Notes: generated by a model from the letters alone, not told the origin. A stretch of DNA of 64,000 bases from an uncultured Prevotellaceae bacterium (GCA_946402905.1 CAMIYC010000001.1:62001-126000); one strand, 5' to 3'. Positions 42,357 to 51,117 are shown, numbered from the stretch's first letter. Numbers and translations: made by a program.

Positions 42357-43865
42357 CTAATATCTCTCTTTCCGCATGTAGCGGAGGAGGAAACGGACAT
42401 CCTGGTCTTTCACCTCTGTAGGGTTGTCCTGCATGATGAGCCCGTCATTTAAGATGCCAGGAAGGAATCCCCTGTCCAGCATATAAAGCATTGCACCCGT
42501 ACCCACATAATCATCGTTCCACAACATCTCGACAGCCTCCTTTCCTGCTTTCTCCACCTCGTAGAAAGGATTGTCGGGAGAGTTGATGCTCTCATTGAAG
42601 CCGAAAGAGAACTGGAGGCAGTTTTTGGGCTCATGCTTGTCGATGAACAGCATGGTGGGCAGGTCAGACTTATTGTTATCCCTGAGTGTTTTCACCACCT
42701 CACCGGTGAAATTCAGTTCGGACTCCAGGAAACTTATTGTTTCATCCAGTCCGCTGAAGAATAGCATCTGACGCCCATTGGTACGCGCGAGGAACCATTC
42801 TGCATCGGCAGTAACCAGCCCATCAGGCATATAGTCGGGATCCTTCTTCACCAGTTCATCCCAGTGGTCGGCACAATTCTCCAGAGGAGACATCACCCCG
42901 TTGAGACGCCATTGATTTTGGTATAGGACGAAAGAGGCCACGCATCCGTCGTATTTGTACAGTTCCTTGTCGCTGAGCGTGATTTCCTCTCGTTTGATAT
43001 TTATGACACGACCATTGGTGCAAAGCAGTTCGATGGTTCTGCCATCCTCACCGGCCTTCATCCGAAAGGCATAGGCCGGTAATACTTCCACTGAATCCAA
43101 GTCCTCCGAGAGTGCCATTTTGTTTCTGACACGAGCCAATGCAGCCAGATAATCCTTCGCATACAAAGCCAGTGGTCCTATTTTATATGCGAATACACAA
43201 TGATTGATAGCATAGTAAAATCTCATGGAACTGTCTTGAAAGGCGTTGACGGCATTGTCTAACTGCCTGCCCAGCAAGAGCTCGCCAGCCTCAGACCGTG
43301 TGATGTAGCACCGCATGAACATCCATGTCAGAGCTGTTCGCATCTTATAGAAATCATTTGCCGCATCTTCCAGCATATTGTCAATGTCCGATGTGAGTTT
43401 CTCATTGACCAGTGCCTTCTCAAACTCCTCCATCAGCAGGTTGTAGGCCGCGTGTGCCAATGCGTCAAATTCGGCGATGGCAGGCTTCCACCAGATGTCG
43501 TCCATCTCCGTGGCGGCATGCCATATCAGGAACTTGACGGCCATCATGCTCGGTTCATCGGGATAATACTCCTCATTGTTGTCATGGTAGACAGGCACGG
43601 GCCACCCGAACATCTGCCGGCACAGATTGGAGAAAGCCCTCCACTGCCCGCTGTCTGCCACGATGTCCTCCATATAGCAAGCCAAGGTGATTGATGCAAA
43701 GCGGAAGATGCTCTCAGTTTTCTCTTCCAGATTAACATTGGTATGGCAGAAAGCATCGAGCAGACGGTTGGCCAACTTAGTATAATAAGAGTCTGTAGAA
43801 TAGGCTCTTTTTGTCAGGGTATGCGCGTGAGAAATATCGGATGTCAGGATACGTCTTGGTCTCAT
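42357..43865 (-). CDS. Uncharacterised Bacteroidota protein, 502 residues
   Basis: 502 residues from MRPRRILTSD. The upstream in-frame start at 43895 is excluded by a promoter element at 43893-43900. There is no signal peptide and no strongly hydrophobic segment, so it is cytoplasmic. The N-terminal about 220 residues are helical, with many Trp and Tyr; the middle (LSDKELYKYDGCVASFVLYQNQWRLNG) is beta-like, and the C-terminus is mixed. It recalls the DUF3843-type proteins of Bacteroidota, but this is from memory and unproved. It is monocistronic, flanked by tRNA-Asp and a phosphatase gene. No function can be given. Confidence 0.7.
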   Translation of the reverse strand: MRPRRILTSDISHAHTLTKRAYSTDSYYTKLANRLLDAFCHTNVNLEEKTESIFRFASITLACYMEDIVADSGQWRAFSNLCRQMFGWPVPVYHDNNEEYYPDEPSMMAVKFLIWHAATEMDDIWWKPAIAEFDALAHAAYNLLMEEFEKALVNEKLTSDIDNMLEDAANDFYKMRTALTWMFMRCYITRSEAGELLLGRQLDNAVNAFQDSSMRFYYAINHCVFAYKIGPLALYAKDYLAALARVRNKMALSEDLDSVEVLPAYAFRMKAGEDGRTIELLCTNGRVINIKREEITLSDKELYKYDGCVASFVLYQNQWRLNGVMSPLENCADHWDELVKKDPDYMPDGLVTADAEWFLARTNGRQMLFFSGLDETISFLESELNFTGEVVKTLRDNNKSDLPTMLFIDKHEPKNCLQFSFGFNESINSPDNPFYEVEKAGKEAVEMLWNDDYVGTGAMLYMLDRGFLPGILNDGLIMQDNPTEVKDQDVRFLLRYMRKERY

Positions 43866-43892
43866 GTTGATGATTGTTTGTGAAAGTAAATG

Positions 43893-43900
43893 CAAAGGTA
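43893..43900 (-). promoter_or_regulatory. -7 element of the unknown 502-residue gene
   Basis: TACCTTTG on the minus strand, 28 bases before the ATG at 43865. It decides the start codon. No -33 match. Confidence 0.55.
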
Positions 43901-43988
43901 ATAAAAAAGTGGATACCCCCTATGGGCTTTTATAACATAGTTCACAAGAAAATGATTGTGAAAGTGGAATAATATAGATGAAAAGAAC

Positions 43989-43996
43989 TATCTTTG
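43989..43996 (+). promoter_or_regulatory. -7 element of the broken secreted-protein gene
   Basis: TATCTTTG, a good consensus, 18 bases before the ATG at 44014. The upstream TTTG is missing. Confidence 0.5.
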
Positions 43997-44013
43997 CAAA
44001 AAAAAAGACAAAT

Positions 44014-44219
44014 ATGAATAGAGAACACTTATCATTCTTGCTGTCCTGTGCTGCGCTGTGCAGGGAGCATGAACGCAAACTTACACTTACATCGAACGCA
44101 CGTGGAACGGCACCGAAGTCGTAGAAGAAGAAAAAACAGTCCCTGAAAAACATGATTTTATCACCTGGCAGGATAATATTGATTTGCGCTTAGGAGATAC
44201 GAAAAGAGGAGCCTTGAAT
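44014..44219 (+). pseudogene. Probable remnant of a small secreted protein gene
   Basis: The intact frame is only 36 codons (MNREHLSFLLSCAALC, then junk, stop at 44122). The sequence reads as a good signal peptide and mature start if two frame changes are made: frame 1 gives LLSCAALC, frame 2 gives AGSMNA from 44060, and frame 3 gives QTYTYIERTWNGTEVVEEE from 44076. Both steps fit loss of two bases (GC in TGCGCAGG and CA in GCACAAAC). Frame 3 then runs into the terminator and the tRNA with no stop of its own, so the 3' end is also lost. A promoter-like element precedes it. I infer decay; sequencing error cannot be excluded. Confidence 0.4.
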
Positions 44220-44233
44220 AAGGCTCCTCTTTT
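44202..44233 (-). terminator. Terminator of tRNA-Asp
   Basis: A perfect 14-bp stem (AAAAGAGGAGCCTT with AAGGCTCCTCTTTT) closes on four bases and starts two bases after the tRNA 3' end. It is symmetric and would work in both directions. Confidence 0.85.
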
Positions 44234-44234
44234 G

Positions 44235-44308
44235 CGGTGCGTACGAGACTCGAACTCGTGACCTCCTGCGTGACAGGCAGGCATTCTAACCTACTGAACT
44301 AACGCACC
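44235..44308 (-). tRNA. tRNA-Asp (anticodon GTC)
   Basis: 74 bases that fold as a cloverleaf on the minus strand: acceptor GGTGCGT with ACGCACC, D stem GTTC with GAAT, anticodon stem CCTGC with GCAGG around CTGTCAC, T stem ACGAG with CTCGT around TTCGAGT, discriminator G. The anticodon is GTC. The CCA end is not encoded. Confidence 0.96.
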
Positions 44309-44336
44309 AATGGTCTTGTATTCTGATTTGCGGATG

Positions 44337-44367
44337 CAAAGGTATAGTTTTTTTTTGTATCTGCAAA
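44337..44367 (-). promoter_or_regulatory. Promoter of tRNA-Asp
   Basis: On the minus strand TTTG (44367-44364), 19 bases, then TACCTTTG (44344-44337). It lies 28 bases before the tRNA and just after the acetyltransferase stop. Confidence 0.75.
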
Positions 44368-44383
44368 GAGAAAATGTGATTTT

Positions 44384-44908
44384 TTACAAAAAAATTTGCA
44401 TCAGGACGGCATCTGTGTATTTTTCATGCCCAAACAGCCACTGTCTGAGCACCGCTCCCTCCTGAAATCCGACACTTCTGAACAAGGCGAGCGACGAGCT
44501 GTTACCCTTGTCGATGATGGCAAAGACCTGATGCAAGTGGAGAATATCCCTGCAATAGTCTATCGCATGACACAAGGCCTGACGGCCATATCCCTGATTG
44601 CGGTCGTGATCAGCGACGACGATACCAATCTCCGCCCTCAAGTGCCTGGGGTCGAAGTGCGTGATATCAAGCATGCCCACTGCGCGTCCCTCCTGATTTT
44701 CCATCACAAACCTCACCTGTCTGTCGGTATAGATGTCATTGGTATTGTTGACTATATAGCTGGTGAGGGTATATCTTGAGTAGGGAGCATTGGTGATGCC
44801 CACCTCCCATAAATCATCATCATTCTCGATGCTATAGAGGAAATCGAGGTCTTCGGGCTCCATGGCCCTCAACCTTACGGTAGCGTCAGCTGGATTTAAG
44901 CATTTCAT
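44384..44908 (-). CDS. GNAT N-acetyltransferase (SpeG/RimJ-like)
   Basis: 174 residues. The GNAT fold is clear: VRLRAMEPEDLDFLY at the start, RAVGMLDITHFDPRHLRAEIGIV in the middle, the acetyl-CoA loop DHDRNQGYGRQAL, and LFRSVGFQEGAVLRQW near the end. The beginning and the central beta strand resemble the SpeG spermidine acetyltransferases and the ribosomal RimJ group. It overlaps the glycosyltransferase gene by 4 bases (ATGA), so the two are co-translated; the acceptor might be an amino group on a sugar or polyamine. Confidence 0.85.
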   Translation of the reverse strand: MKCLNPADATVRLRAMEPEDLDFLYSIENDDDLWEVGITNAPYSRYTLTSYIVNNTNDIYTDRQVRFVMENQEGRAVGMLDITHFDPRHLRAEIGIVVADHDRNQGYGRQALCHAIDYCRDILHLHQVFAIIDKGNSSSLALFRSVGFQEGAVLRQWLFGHEKYTDAVLMQIFL

Positions 44909-46104
44909 CTCAGTATTTCTTCTGCGGTGATGATAGTCTTTGACTTAGGGCTGTAAGTGCCTATGGCGACATTGCCCACCGGATGCTGTTCGAACAGGCT
45001 TAATATGGTCTTATATGAATATGTATCGGTGTCGTAAACCACATATTTCAGATTCCTTGACGCATCGATATCATCGATAAATGAGAGATGCCCGTCGGGT
45101 TGCATTTTCTCATTGGCCACGATGAACTCACCCGAAAGACCTTTCTTCCTGGCCAGTTTCCTGCACTGTGTGATCGCTGCCACAGAGCCCACAAAGATAT
45201 AATCGGGCTCGCGGCGACGCCTTGGTGTAAAGAATCCCAAAGCTTTACGTAGTCTGACATATTGCATGTGGATCAAAGCGAACACGGCCTTGATCAGGAT
45301 GGCCAGTTTGATAGGTACAGTGAACAAGAGACTTGAGCTGCCATAATGTTTTTTGAAGAAGATGTGCATGGCCTCATAAAACACATGCACATACCTGAAT
45401 GAAGACTTCTGCGTGCTCTCCCCTTTATAATGCAAGATGGTCTCAGGCAGATACCAGTTGGTAAAACCACCTTTGAGCAGTCTGTAAGACAAGTCGATAT
45501 CCTCGCCATACATGAAGAAATCCTCATCGAGCAGTCCCACCTGATCGATGGCTTTGCGCCTGAGCATACAGAACGCCCCGCTGATGACCTCTATCTGTGC
45601 CGGCTTGTCCCATGGCAGGAACCCCATATAGTAATGTCCGAACTTGCGACTCTGAGGAAATCTGCCACAGAGTCCGCTCATTTTATAGAAGGCAGTAAGA
45701 GGCGAAGGAAGTCCGCGTCTGGACTCCAGGGCTTTTGTGCCATCCGACTTAAGCATTTTCACTCCTGCGCCTCCTGCGTCAGGATGGCTATCCATGAAGT
45801 CGAGCACATTCTTAATAGTGTCCTCGCCTACTATGGTATCAGGATTGAGCAGCAAGACATACTCCCCCTCACTTTGTCGTATAGCGATATTGTTGGCCCT
45901 GGCAAAGCCCAGGTTATGGTTGCTCTCCACATAATTCACATTCTCGAATCTTTTGGAGACATAGGCCACACTTCCATCACGCGAGTGATTGTCGACGACA
46001 AACACTTCGGCATCAATACCCCTGATAGCCCTGTATACGCTGTCGAGGCACTGATACAGATAATGCTTGACATTATAATTGACGATGATGACAGAGAGAC
46101 GCAT
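44905..46104 (-). CDS. GT2-family glycosyltransferase with extra C-terminal domain
   Basis: 399 residues. The GT2 domain covers residues 1-250: LSVIIVNYNVKHYLYQCLDS, VFVVDNHSRDGS, NLGFARANN, LLLNPDTIV (metal-binding aspartate region) and DEDFFMYGEDIDLSYR. Hydrophobic residues about 255-285 may bind the membrane. The last about 100 residues (YIFVGSVAAITQCRKLARKK, then ISEE-like end) form a separate small Rossmann-like part not found in plain GT2 enzymes. It is probably a rhamnosyl- or similar transferase for surface polysaccharide; donor unknown. It is followed by an acetyltransferase in a 4-base overlap, and preceded by a small membrane protein gene and recR. Confidence 0.88.
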   Translation of the reverse strand: MRLSVIIVNYNVKHYLYQCLDSVYRAIRGIDAEVFVVDNHSRDGSVAYVSKRFENVNYVESNHNLGFARANNIAIRQSEGEYVLLLNPDTIVGEDTIKNVLDFMDSHPDAGGAGVKMLKSDGTKALESRRGLPSPLTAFYKMSGLCGRFPQSRKFGHYYMGFLPWDKPAQIEVISGAFCMLRRKAIDQVGLLDEDFFMYGEDIDLSYRLLKGGFTNWYLPETILHYKGESTQKSSFRYVHVFYEAMHIFFKKHYGSSSLLFTVPIKLAILIKAVFALIHMQYVRLRKALGFFTPRRRREPDYIFVGSVAAITQCRKLARKKGLSGEFIVANEKMQPDGHLSFIDDIDASRNLKYVVYDTDTYSYKTILSLFEQHPVGNVAIGTYSPKSKTIITAEEILR

Positions 46105-46113
46105 GACAGAAGT

Positions 46114-46566
46114 TTATTTTTGAGTTTGAAGCGGTTGCTCGTCGGTCGGGATCTCCGCGTAGCATCTGTCTGTAGTAGGATAGACGAAGAAGAGGCACAG
46201 AAACAGGATGATGGCCATATAGGCAAACGCCGCATTCATAAAGAGATAGTAGCATAGCGTGTTGAGCACCATAGGCACACACAGCATGAGTATCCTTACG
46301 GCTCCCCATTTGAGGAGTGCCTTTTCCTTATAGTCGCGCAGCATGTTGCTGACAAAGCGGAATTTAAACAGGCGCAATGCCATTGGAACCATGACCATGG
46401 TGGTCAGCTCCATCACGACAGCCGCATAAAACCCCTTTTGCGTCTGCTCTGCCAATGCCCCCATCTGCAACCACCCGCACTCATAAACGACAATAAGAGC
46501 GACAGCTATGCCACAAGCGTACCACAGCAGCTGCAATAAAATAATTTTAGTACGAAACATGTCCAT
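46114..46566 (-). CDS. Small integral membrane protein of unknown function
   Basis: 150 residues from the ATG at 46566; an in-frame TTG one codon upstream was rejected. Four hydrophobic segments are visible (residues about 7-27, 45-65, 88-106 and 110-130). A basic stretch between the second and third (FKFRFVSNMLRDYKEKALLK) should face the cytoplasm. I do not recognise the family. It starts 4 bases after the recR stop and lies 9 bases before the glycosyltransferase, so it belongs to the recR-GT2-GNAT unit. It could help export or anchor a glycan, but that is a guess. Confidence 0.75.
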   Translation of the reverse strand: MDMFRTKIILLQLLWYACGIAVALIVVYECGWLQMGALAEQTQKGFYAAVVMELTTMVMVPMALRLFKFRFVSNMLRDYKEKALLKWGAVRILMLCVPMVLNTLCYYLFMNAAFAYMAIILFLCLFFVYPTTDRCYAEIPTDEQPLQTQK

Positions 46567-46569
46567 CAA

Positions 46570-47184
46570 CTATTGGTTAAAAGGTGTCCTATTGACGATC
46601 GACCTGCCCAAAGTCACCTCATCAGTATATTCCAGTTCATTACCTACAGAAATGCCCCGGGCTATCACACTCAGTTTGACGTCATAAGGCTGAAGTTTAC
46701 GAGAAATATAAAAATTGGTGGTATCCCCCTCCATGGTACTGCTCAGGGCAAAGATGACCTCAGCAACGCCTCCGGCAGCCACCCTCCCGACCAGTGAGTC
46801 GACCTCTATGTCAGAAGGCCCTATACCGTCGACGGGAGAAATGACGCCTCCGAGCACATGGTATAGTCCATGGTATTGCTGCGTATTCTCCACGGCCATG
46901 ACGTCTTGTACATTCTCCACGACACAGATGAGCGACGTATCACGCCTTTTATCTGCACATATCGGACAAATCTCAGTATCGCTGATGTTGTGACAGACCC
47001 GGCAGAAAATGACTTCATTTCTCATACGTCTCACGGCATCGGCAAAGATTTCCACATCGCCTTTAGGCTGGCGCAGCAAGTGCAGCACCAGCCTGAGTGC
47101 GGTCTTTCGTCCGATGCCAGGCAACGTTGAGAACTCTTCCACTGCTTTCTCAAGCAGTGACGAGGGATATTGCTGATAAGCCAT
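46570..47184 (-). CDS. recR: Recombination protein RecR
   Basis: 204 residues from [14 protein letters not shown]; a GTG one codon upstream was not used. The helix-hairpin-helix [17 protein letters not shown], the four-cysteine zinc site ([16 protein letters not shown]) and the TOPRIM domain ([25 protein letters not shown]) are all present, with the TEGDTT-like loop here MEGDTTNFY. It acts with RecO and RecF in gap repair. It is followed at short spacing by a membrane protein, GT2 and GNAT genes. Confidence 0.95.
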   Translation of the reverse strand: MAYQQYPSSLLEKAVEEFSTLPGIGRKTALRLVLHLLRQPKGDVEIFADAVRRMRNEVIFCRVCHNISDTEICPICADKRRDTSLICVVENVQDVMAVENTQQYHGLYHVLGGVISPVDGIGPSDIEVDSLVGRVAAGGVAEVIFALSSTMEGDTTNFYISRKLQPYDVKLSVIARGISVGNELEYTDEVTLGRSIVNRTPFNQ

Positions 47185-47196
47185 CACGCGATGCTC

Positions 47197-47694
47197 CTAC
47201 CTGAAGAGGTAAAGGCCCAGTCCGAGTCTCAGTCCGACATTAGAGTACTTGGAGTGATCGTTGATCGACTGCTCATAATAGACAGACGGCTCGATCGTGA
47301 CGATGCGGTTGATGAAGAAAGCATATCCCAGTTCGACGGACGGCATCAGATCATTATAGTTATGATTGGCATGCTTATAGGTAGCTCCGACGCCGAGATA
47401 GATACCGTTCTGGATGATGTAATAGCGCCCTTGCACACCCAGCGAGAACCTGTCGGGTGTGTCGTCGTCGGAACCGATATGGTTATATCCTACACTACCC
47501 AGCAACATCAGGTTGTCTTCGACGAGATATCCGCCCTTGGCCTGAATGCCGGCATTCAGGTCGGACAATCCATTATAGACCACGTCGAATCCTGAGAAAG
47601 ACGCGCTGACATACTTCTTACCCTGTTCGAACTGTGCATGAGCAGACAGTGTGAATGCCACTGCCATGACTATGAATGTGATTTTCTTTAACAT
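47197..47694 (-). CDS. Small outer-membrane beta-barrel protein
   Basis: 165 residues from MLKKITFIVMAVAFTLSAHAQ; the signal peptide (1-21) fixes this start. Amphipathic strands (KKYVSASFSGFDVVYN, GGYLVEDNLMLLGSVGYN) continue to a C-terminus LGLGLYLFR that suits an eight-strand barrel of the OmpA/OmpW size class. Its substrate or role is unknown. It follows the cstA stop by 47 bases that hold a short tandem repeat, and recR starts 12 bases after its stop. Confidence 0.75.
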   Translation of the reverse strand: MLKKITFIVMAVAFTLSAHAQFEQGKKYVSASFSGFDVVYNGLSDLNAGIQAKGGYLVEDNLMLLGSVGYNHIGSDDDTPDRFSLGVQGRYYIIQNGIYLGVGATYKHANHNYNDLMPSVELGYAFFINRIVTIEPSVYYEQSINDHSKYSNVGLRLGLGLYLFR

Positions 47695-47695
47695 A

Positions 47696-47741
47696 TTGTG
47701 AGTTTGTGAGTTGATGAATTTGTGAGTTTGTGAAATGATGA
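47696..47741. repeat. Two copies of a 22-base repeat in a gene leader
   Basis: TTGTGAGTTTGTGAGTTGATGA (47696-47717) and a near-identical copy at 47720-47741, period 24. Together they fill the gap between cstA and the small barrel gene. Confidence 0.7.
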
Positions 47742-49265
47742 TTAACTGAGGCTCATGGTTTTCCGATACCATGCAAAGAACCAGACGAGGGCGAGCACCA
47801 GACAGGCACATCCGAGTCCATATCCCACCGGGTTGTTCATATCCAGAGCATTAGGACTCACGAAGATAAACGTGGAACAGACGGTAGTCATGAATAATGC
47901 CGGTACGAGAGAAATGATAAACGGTTTTTTGTTTTGCACCAGATAAACGGTAATAGCCCAGAGAGTGAAGACGGCAAGCGTCTGGTTGGCCCATCCGAAA
48001 TACTGCCAGATGGTATTGAACCCATCTGGATTCTCTATCTGCCAAAGCAGCAGTAAAAGTGCCACGCCGAAGAGCGGCAGTGATATCATCAAGCGCTTAT
48101 GATAAGATTTCTGTTCCATTTTCAATGCCGACGCAATGATAAGACGTGCGCTACGGAATGCGGTATCTCCACTGGTGATAGGGGCCGCCACCACGCCGAG
48201 TACAGCGAGCACACCTCCAAATACTCCAAGCCATCCGGAGCACACCAACTGAACCACACTGGGAGCTGTGAAGAACTGAATCAAAGACTTTGGAGCCTTA
48301 CCCTGCCACTGTGCCATGAACTCATCGACCACCTCTGGCGAGACCACCTCCCGCCATCCTCCGTTGTAGAAGAAGTAAGAGGAAACAGAAGCCCATATCA
48401 GAGCCACCAGTCCCTCGGTGATCATCGAACCGTAGAAGATAGGACGACCCAGCCTCTCGCTTTTCAAGCACCTGGCCATCAGCGGGCTTTGCGTGGCATG
48501 GAATCCACTGATGGCTCCGCATGCGATAGTCAGGAAAAGACATGGGAACAACGGATTCTTCGAGATATACGTCTCCGTGCCAAGGATCTCGGCCGGTTGG
48601 TTGAGATTGACACTTTGTGCATGATCCCACAATTCAGGTATCGCTGGCCACTTGATGAAGAGCACTACCAACAGTGCTGCAGCCATGAACAGGAGTGAGA
48701 ATGCAAAGATAGGATAGAAACGTCCGATAATCTTGTCAATAGGCAGCAGTGTAGCCAATATATAATATGCGAAGATGATGACGATCCACCACACAAGGCC
48801 TATTCTTGCCATATTCTCCAGCAACAGCGCCGGGCTATAGACAAAGACCACTCCCACCATGGTGAGCAGGAAGACAGAGAAGACAAGCATGACCGCCTTG
48901 GTCGTATTGCCCAGATACATTCCTATGAGCTCCGGCAGATTAGCCCCCCCGTTTCTGACCGACAACATACCGCAGAAGAAATCGTGCATGGCTCCTGCGA
49001 AAATACATCCCAGCACAATCCAGATATACGACGACGGCCCATACCATGCGCCCATGATCGCTCCAAAAATAGGGCCAGTGCCTGCGATATTGAGGAATTG
49101 TATCATGAACACTTTCCAGGTGGGCAATGCGATAAAATCCACACCGTCGGCCTTGGCAATAGCGGGAGTAGTTCGGTCATCAGGTGCGAACACCCTTTCG
49201 ACAAAAGCACCATACACCAAATATCCCACGATGAGTGCCACTAAACTCAAAAGAAATGATATCAT
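47742..49265 (-). CDS. cstA: CstA family transporter (carbon starvation protein)
   Basis: 507 residues from MISFLLSLVAL; a TTG three codons upstream was rejected. About 12-14 membrane segments are spread along the protein, and the family stretches are present: AIAKADGVDFIALPTWKVF, AGTGPIFGAIMGAWYGPSSY, GAMHDFFCGMLSVRNGGANL and a central ATQSPLMARCLKSERLG. CstA-type proteins take up peptides or pyruvate on carbon limitation. It is short compared with the E. coli protein (about 700), as is usual for the Bacteroidota version. It is divergent from GHL10, and the promoters overlap. Confidence 0.92.
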   Translation of the reverse strand: MISFLLSLVALIVGYLVYGAFVERVFAPDDRTTPAIAKADGVDFIALPTWKVFMIQFLNIAGTGPIFGAIMGAWYGPSSYIWIVLGCIFAGAMHDFFCGMLSVRNGGANLPELIGMYLGNTTKAVMLVFSVFLLTMVGVVFVYSPALLLENMARIGLVWWIVIIFAYYILATLLPIDKIIGRFYPIFAFSLLFMAAALLVVLFIKWPAIPELWDHAQSVNLNQPAEILGTETYISKNPLFPCLFLTIACGAISGFHATQSPLMARCLKSERLGRPIFYGSMITEGLVALIWASVSSYFFYNGGWREVVSPEVVDEFMAQWQGKAPKSLIQFFTAPSVVQLVCSGWLGVFGGVLAVLGVVAAPITSGDTAFRSARLIIASALKMEQKSYHKRLMISLPLFGVALLLLLWQIENPDGFNTIWQYFGWANQTLAVFTLWAITVYLVQNKKPFIISLVPALFMTTVCSTFIFVSPNALDMNNPVGYGLGCACLVLALVWFFAWYRKTMSLS

Positions 49266-49290
49266 AATTTCCAATCTTTAAATAATACTG

Positions 49291-49298
49291 CAAAAATA
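49291..49298 (-). promoter_or_regulatory. -7 element of cstA
   Basis: TATTTTTG on the minus strand, 26 bases before the ATG. It lies between the divergent start regions of cstA and GHL10. Confidence 0.5.
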
Positions 49299-49307
49299 CG
49301 CAATAAA

Positions 49308-49339
49308 TTTGAAAAAAGAAGATTTTTTGCCTAATTTTG
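49308..49339 (+). promoter_or_regulatory. Promoter of the first GHL10 gene
   Basis: TTTG at 49308-49311, 20 bases, then TAATTTTG at 49332-49339. This is close to the full consensus; the ATG is 66 bases on. Confidence 0.8.
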
Positions 49340-49405
49340 CAGAGATTTCTTTTTTTATGCCTTTTATTGGCCTATCAAGCAACAAAACGAGACACAAAAT
49401 AATAT

Positions 49406-51058
49406 ATGAAGAAACTGCTTTTGGCACTTTTGTCTTTCGCCCTCTCATTGGCTTTGCAAGCACAGACCCCCAAGTATGAAGTCAGAGCCGTTTGGCTTAC
49501 CACCCTCAACAGTCTTGACTGGCCATCGGTCAAAGCCACCAATCCCCAGAGCATAGAAAGGCAGCAACAGCAACTTTGCTCTATTCTCGACCAACTTCAA
49601 CGCTCCAATGTCAACACCGTGCTGCTTCAGACCCGTGTCAGGGCCACGACCATCTATCCATCTCGCTATGAGCCGTTTGACGGTTGTCTGACAGGCAAGC
49701 CAGGCCGCGACCCAGGTTACGACGTGCTGAGCTACGCCATCGAGCAATGCCACCGACGCGGCATGGAACTCCATGCCTGGGTAGTGGCGATCCCTGTAGG
49801 CAAGTGGAACGCAATAGGCTGCAAGCAGCTGCGCGAGCGCTATGGCTCACTCATCCGCAAGATTGGCGACGAGGGATACATGAACCCGGAAATGTCGCAG
49901 ACCAGCGACTATATTGCGAAGATTTGCAAGGAGATCGCCGAGAACTACGATGTGGACGGCATACACCTCGACTATATCAGATATCCTGAAAACTGGAAGC
50001 AGACGCAGAGCAAATCCAAGGGTCGTGAGAACATCACGCGCATAGTGAGGAGCATCCACGAGCAGGTGAAATCTGTGAAGCCCTGGGTGAAGATCAGTTG
50101 TTCGCCGGTAGGCAAATACAGCGACCTCTCGCGCTATCCAAGCCGTGGCTGGAATGCCTACGACGCCGTATGCCAAGATGCCCAGGGATGGCTTCGCACC
50201 GGCATCATGGACCAGCTGTATCCGATGATGTACTTCAAGGGCGACAACTTTTATCCCTTTGCTGTAGACTGGGCCGACAACACCTACGGCCGCACTGTGG
50301 CCCCCGGCCTTGCGGTGTGGCTGCTCTCGCGTCGTGAAGGCAGCGACTGGCCACTGACAGAGATCACGCGTGAGATGCACGTCTTGCGCACTTTAGGCCT
50401 GGGGCACACCTATTTCAGAAGTCGCTTTTTCACAGACAACACCAAAGGCATCTACACATTCACCAAAGACCGTATAGACCACTACCCTGCCCTTACCCCA
50501 CCGATGACCTGGCAGTCGTCTGTACTGCCCACACGTCCTCAAGGGATGAACATCAAGCCCTATGGTGAAGGTATAGAGATAGAATGGTGGGGAGCCAGTG
50601 ACCCAAGCGGTGCCCCCTACCTCACCTACAACTTGTATGCGAGCGACACCTATCCAGTAGACATCACCGACGCAAGGAATCTTGTGGCCCAAAAGATCCG
50701 CGGCACCCGTATCGCCGTGAATCGGGAAGACGGGACCCACTACTTTGCCGTCACAGCCTTAGACCGCTATGGCAATGAGAGCGCCCCCATGCAAAGCGAC
50801 GAGCCCTATCACAAAACCGTCGAACTGCTCAAAAACGACGGCAGGACACTCATGCTGCCAGAGATTGACCCGACCCTGAATACCGACTACATCTCCATCA
50901 AAAGCCTTGCCGGCAATGTGATCACCATCCGTCCGAGCAACGAGAAGAAAGTAAGTATCCGCACGATACCCGACGGAGTATACACGGTGAACTCTGTAGA
51001 CCGCCACAAAGTATCCCGCCGTATCGGTCAGTTTATTATAAAAAGGTGGGGGCAATAA
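49406..51058 (+). CDS. GHL10-family (DUF187) glycoside hydrolase-like protein, secreted
   Basis: 550 residues with a signal peptide ending at LALQAQ. The GHL10 barrel covers residues about 22-350: VRAVWLTTLNSLDWPS, LQTRVRATTIYPSRYEP, RGMELHAWV, VDGIHLDYIRYP, VKISCSPVG, DQLYPMMYF. The rest holds a fibronectin-like strand set (YNLYASDTYP, HYFAVTALDRYGNESAP). The YngK-type family is widespread in Bacteroidota and has been linked to cell-wall glycan cleavage in some members. A paralogue lies at 54.3 kb. It is monocistronic. Confidence 0.87.
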   Translation: MKKLLLALLSFALSLALQAQTPKYEVRAVWLTTLNSLDWPSVKATNPQSIERQQQQLCSILDQLQRSNVNTVLLQTRVRATTIYPSRYEPFDGCLTGKPGRDPGYDVLSYAIEQCHRRGMELHAWVVAIPVGKWNAIGCKQLRERYGSLIRKIGDEGYMNPEMSQTSDYIAKICKEIAENYDVDGIHLDYIRYPENWKQTQSKSKGRENITRIVRSIHEQVKSVKPWVKISCSPVGKYSDLSRYPSRGWNAYDAVCQDAQGWLRTGIMDQLYPMMYFKGDNFYPFAVDWADNTYGRTVAPGLAVWLLSRREGSDWPLTEITREMHVLRTLGLGHTYFRSRFFTDNTKGIYTFTKDRIDHYPALTPPMTWQSSVLPTRPQGMNIKPYGEGIEIEWWGASDPSGAPYLTYNLYASDTYPVDITDARNLVAQKIRGTRIAVNREDGTHYFAVTALDRYGNESAPMQSDEPYHKTVELLKNDGRTLMLPEIDPTLNTDYISIKSLAGNVITIRPSNEKKVSIRTIPDGVYTVNSVDRHKVSRRIGQFIIKRWGQ

Positions 51059-51077
51059 GTGCTCCCACGGACAAAGA

Positions 51078-51106
51078 AACGGCGGCTATACAGCCGCCGT
51101 TGTTTT
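51078..51106. terminator. Bidirectional terminator between GHL10 and DUF3127 genes
   Basis: A perfect 10-bp stem (AACGGCGGCT with AGCCGCCGTT) around ATAC, followed by GTTTT on the plus strand and CTTTGTCC on the minus strand. Confidence 0.75.
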
Positions 51107-51117
51107 ACCAGTATCTA

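Noticed and set aside
44087..44284. 65-codon minus-strand open frame over tRNA-Asp
   Set aside because: It overlaps the tRNA and its terminator; such frames appear by chance over tRNA genes.
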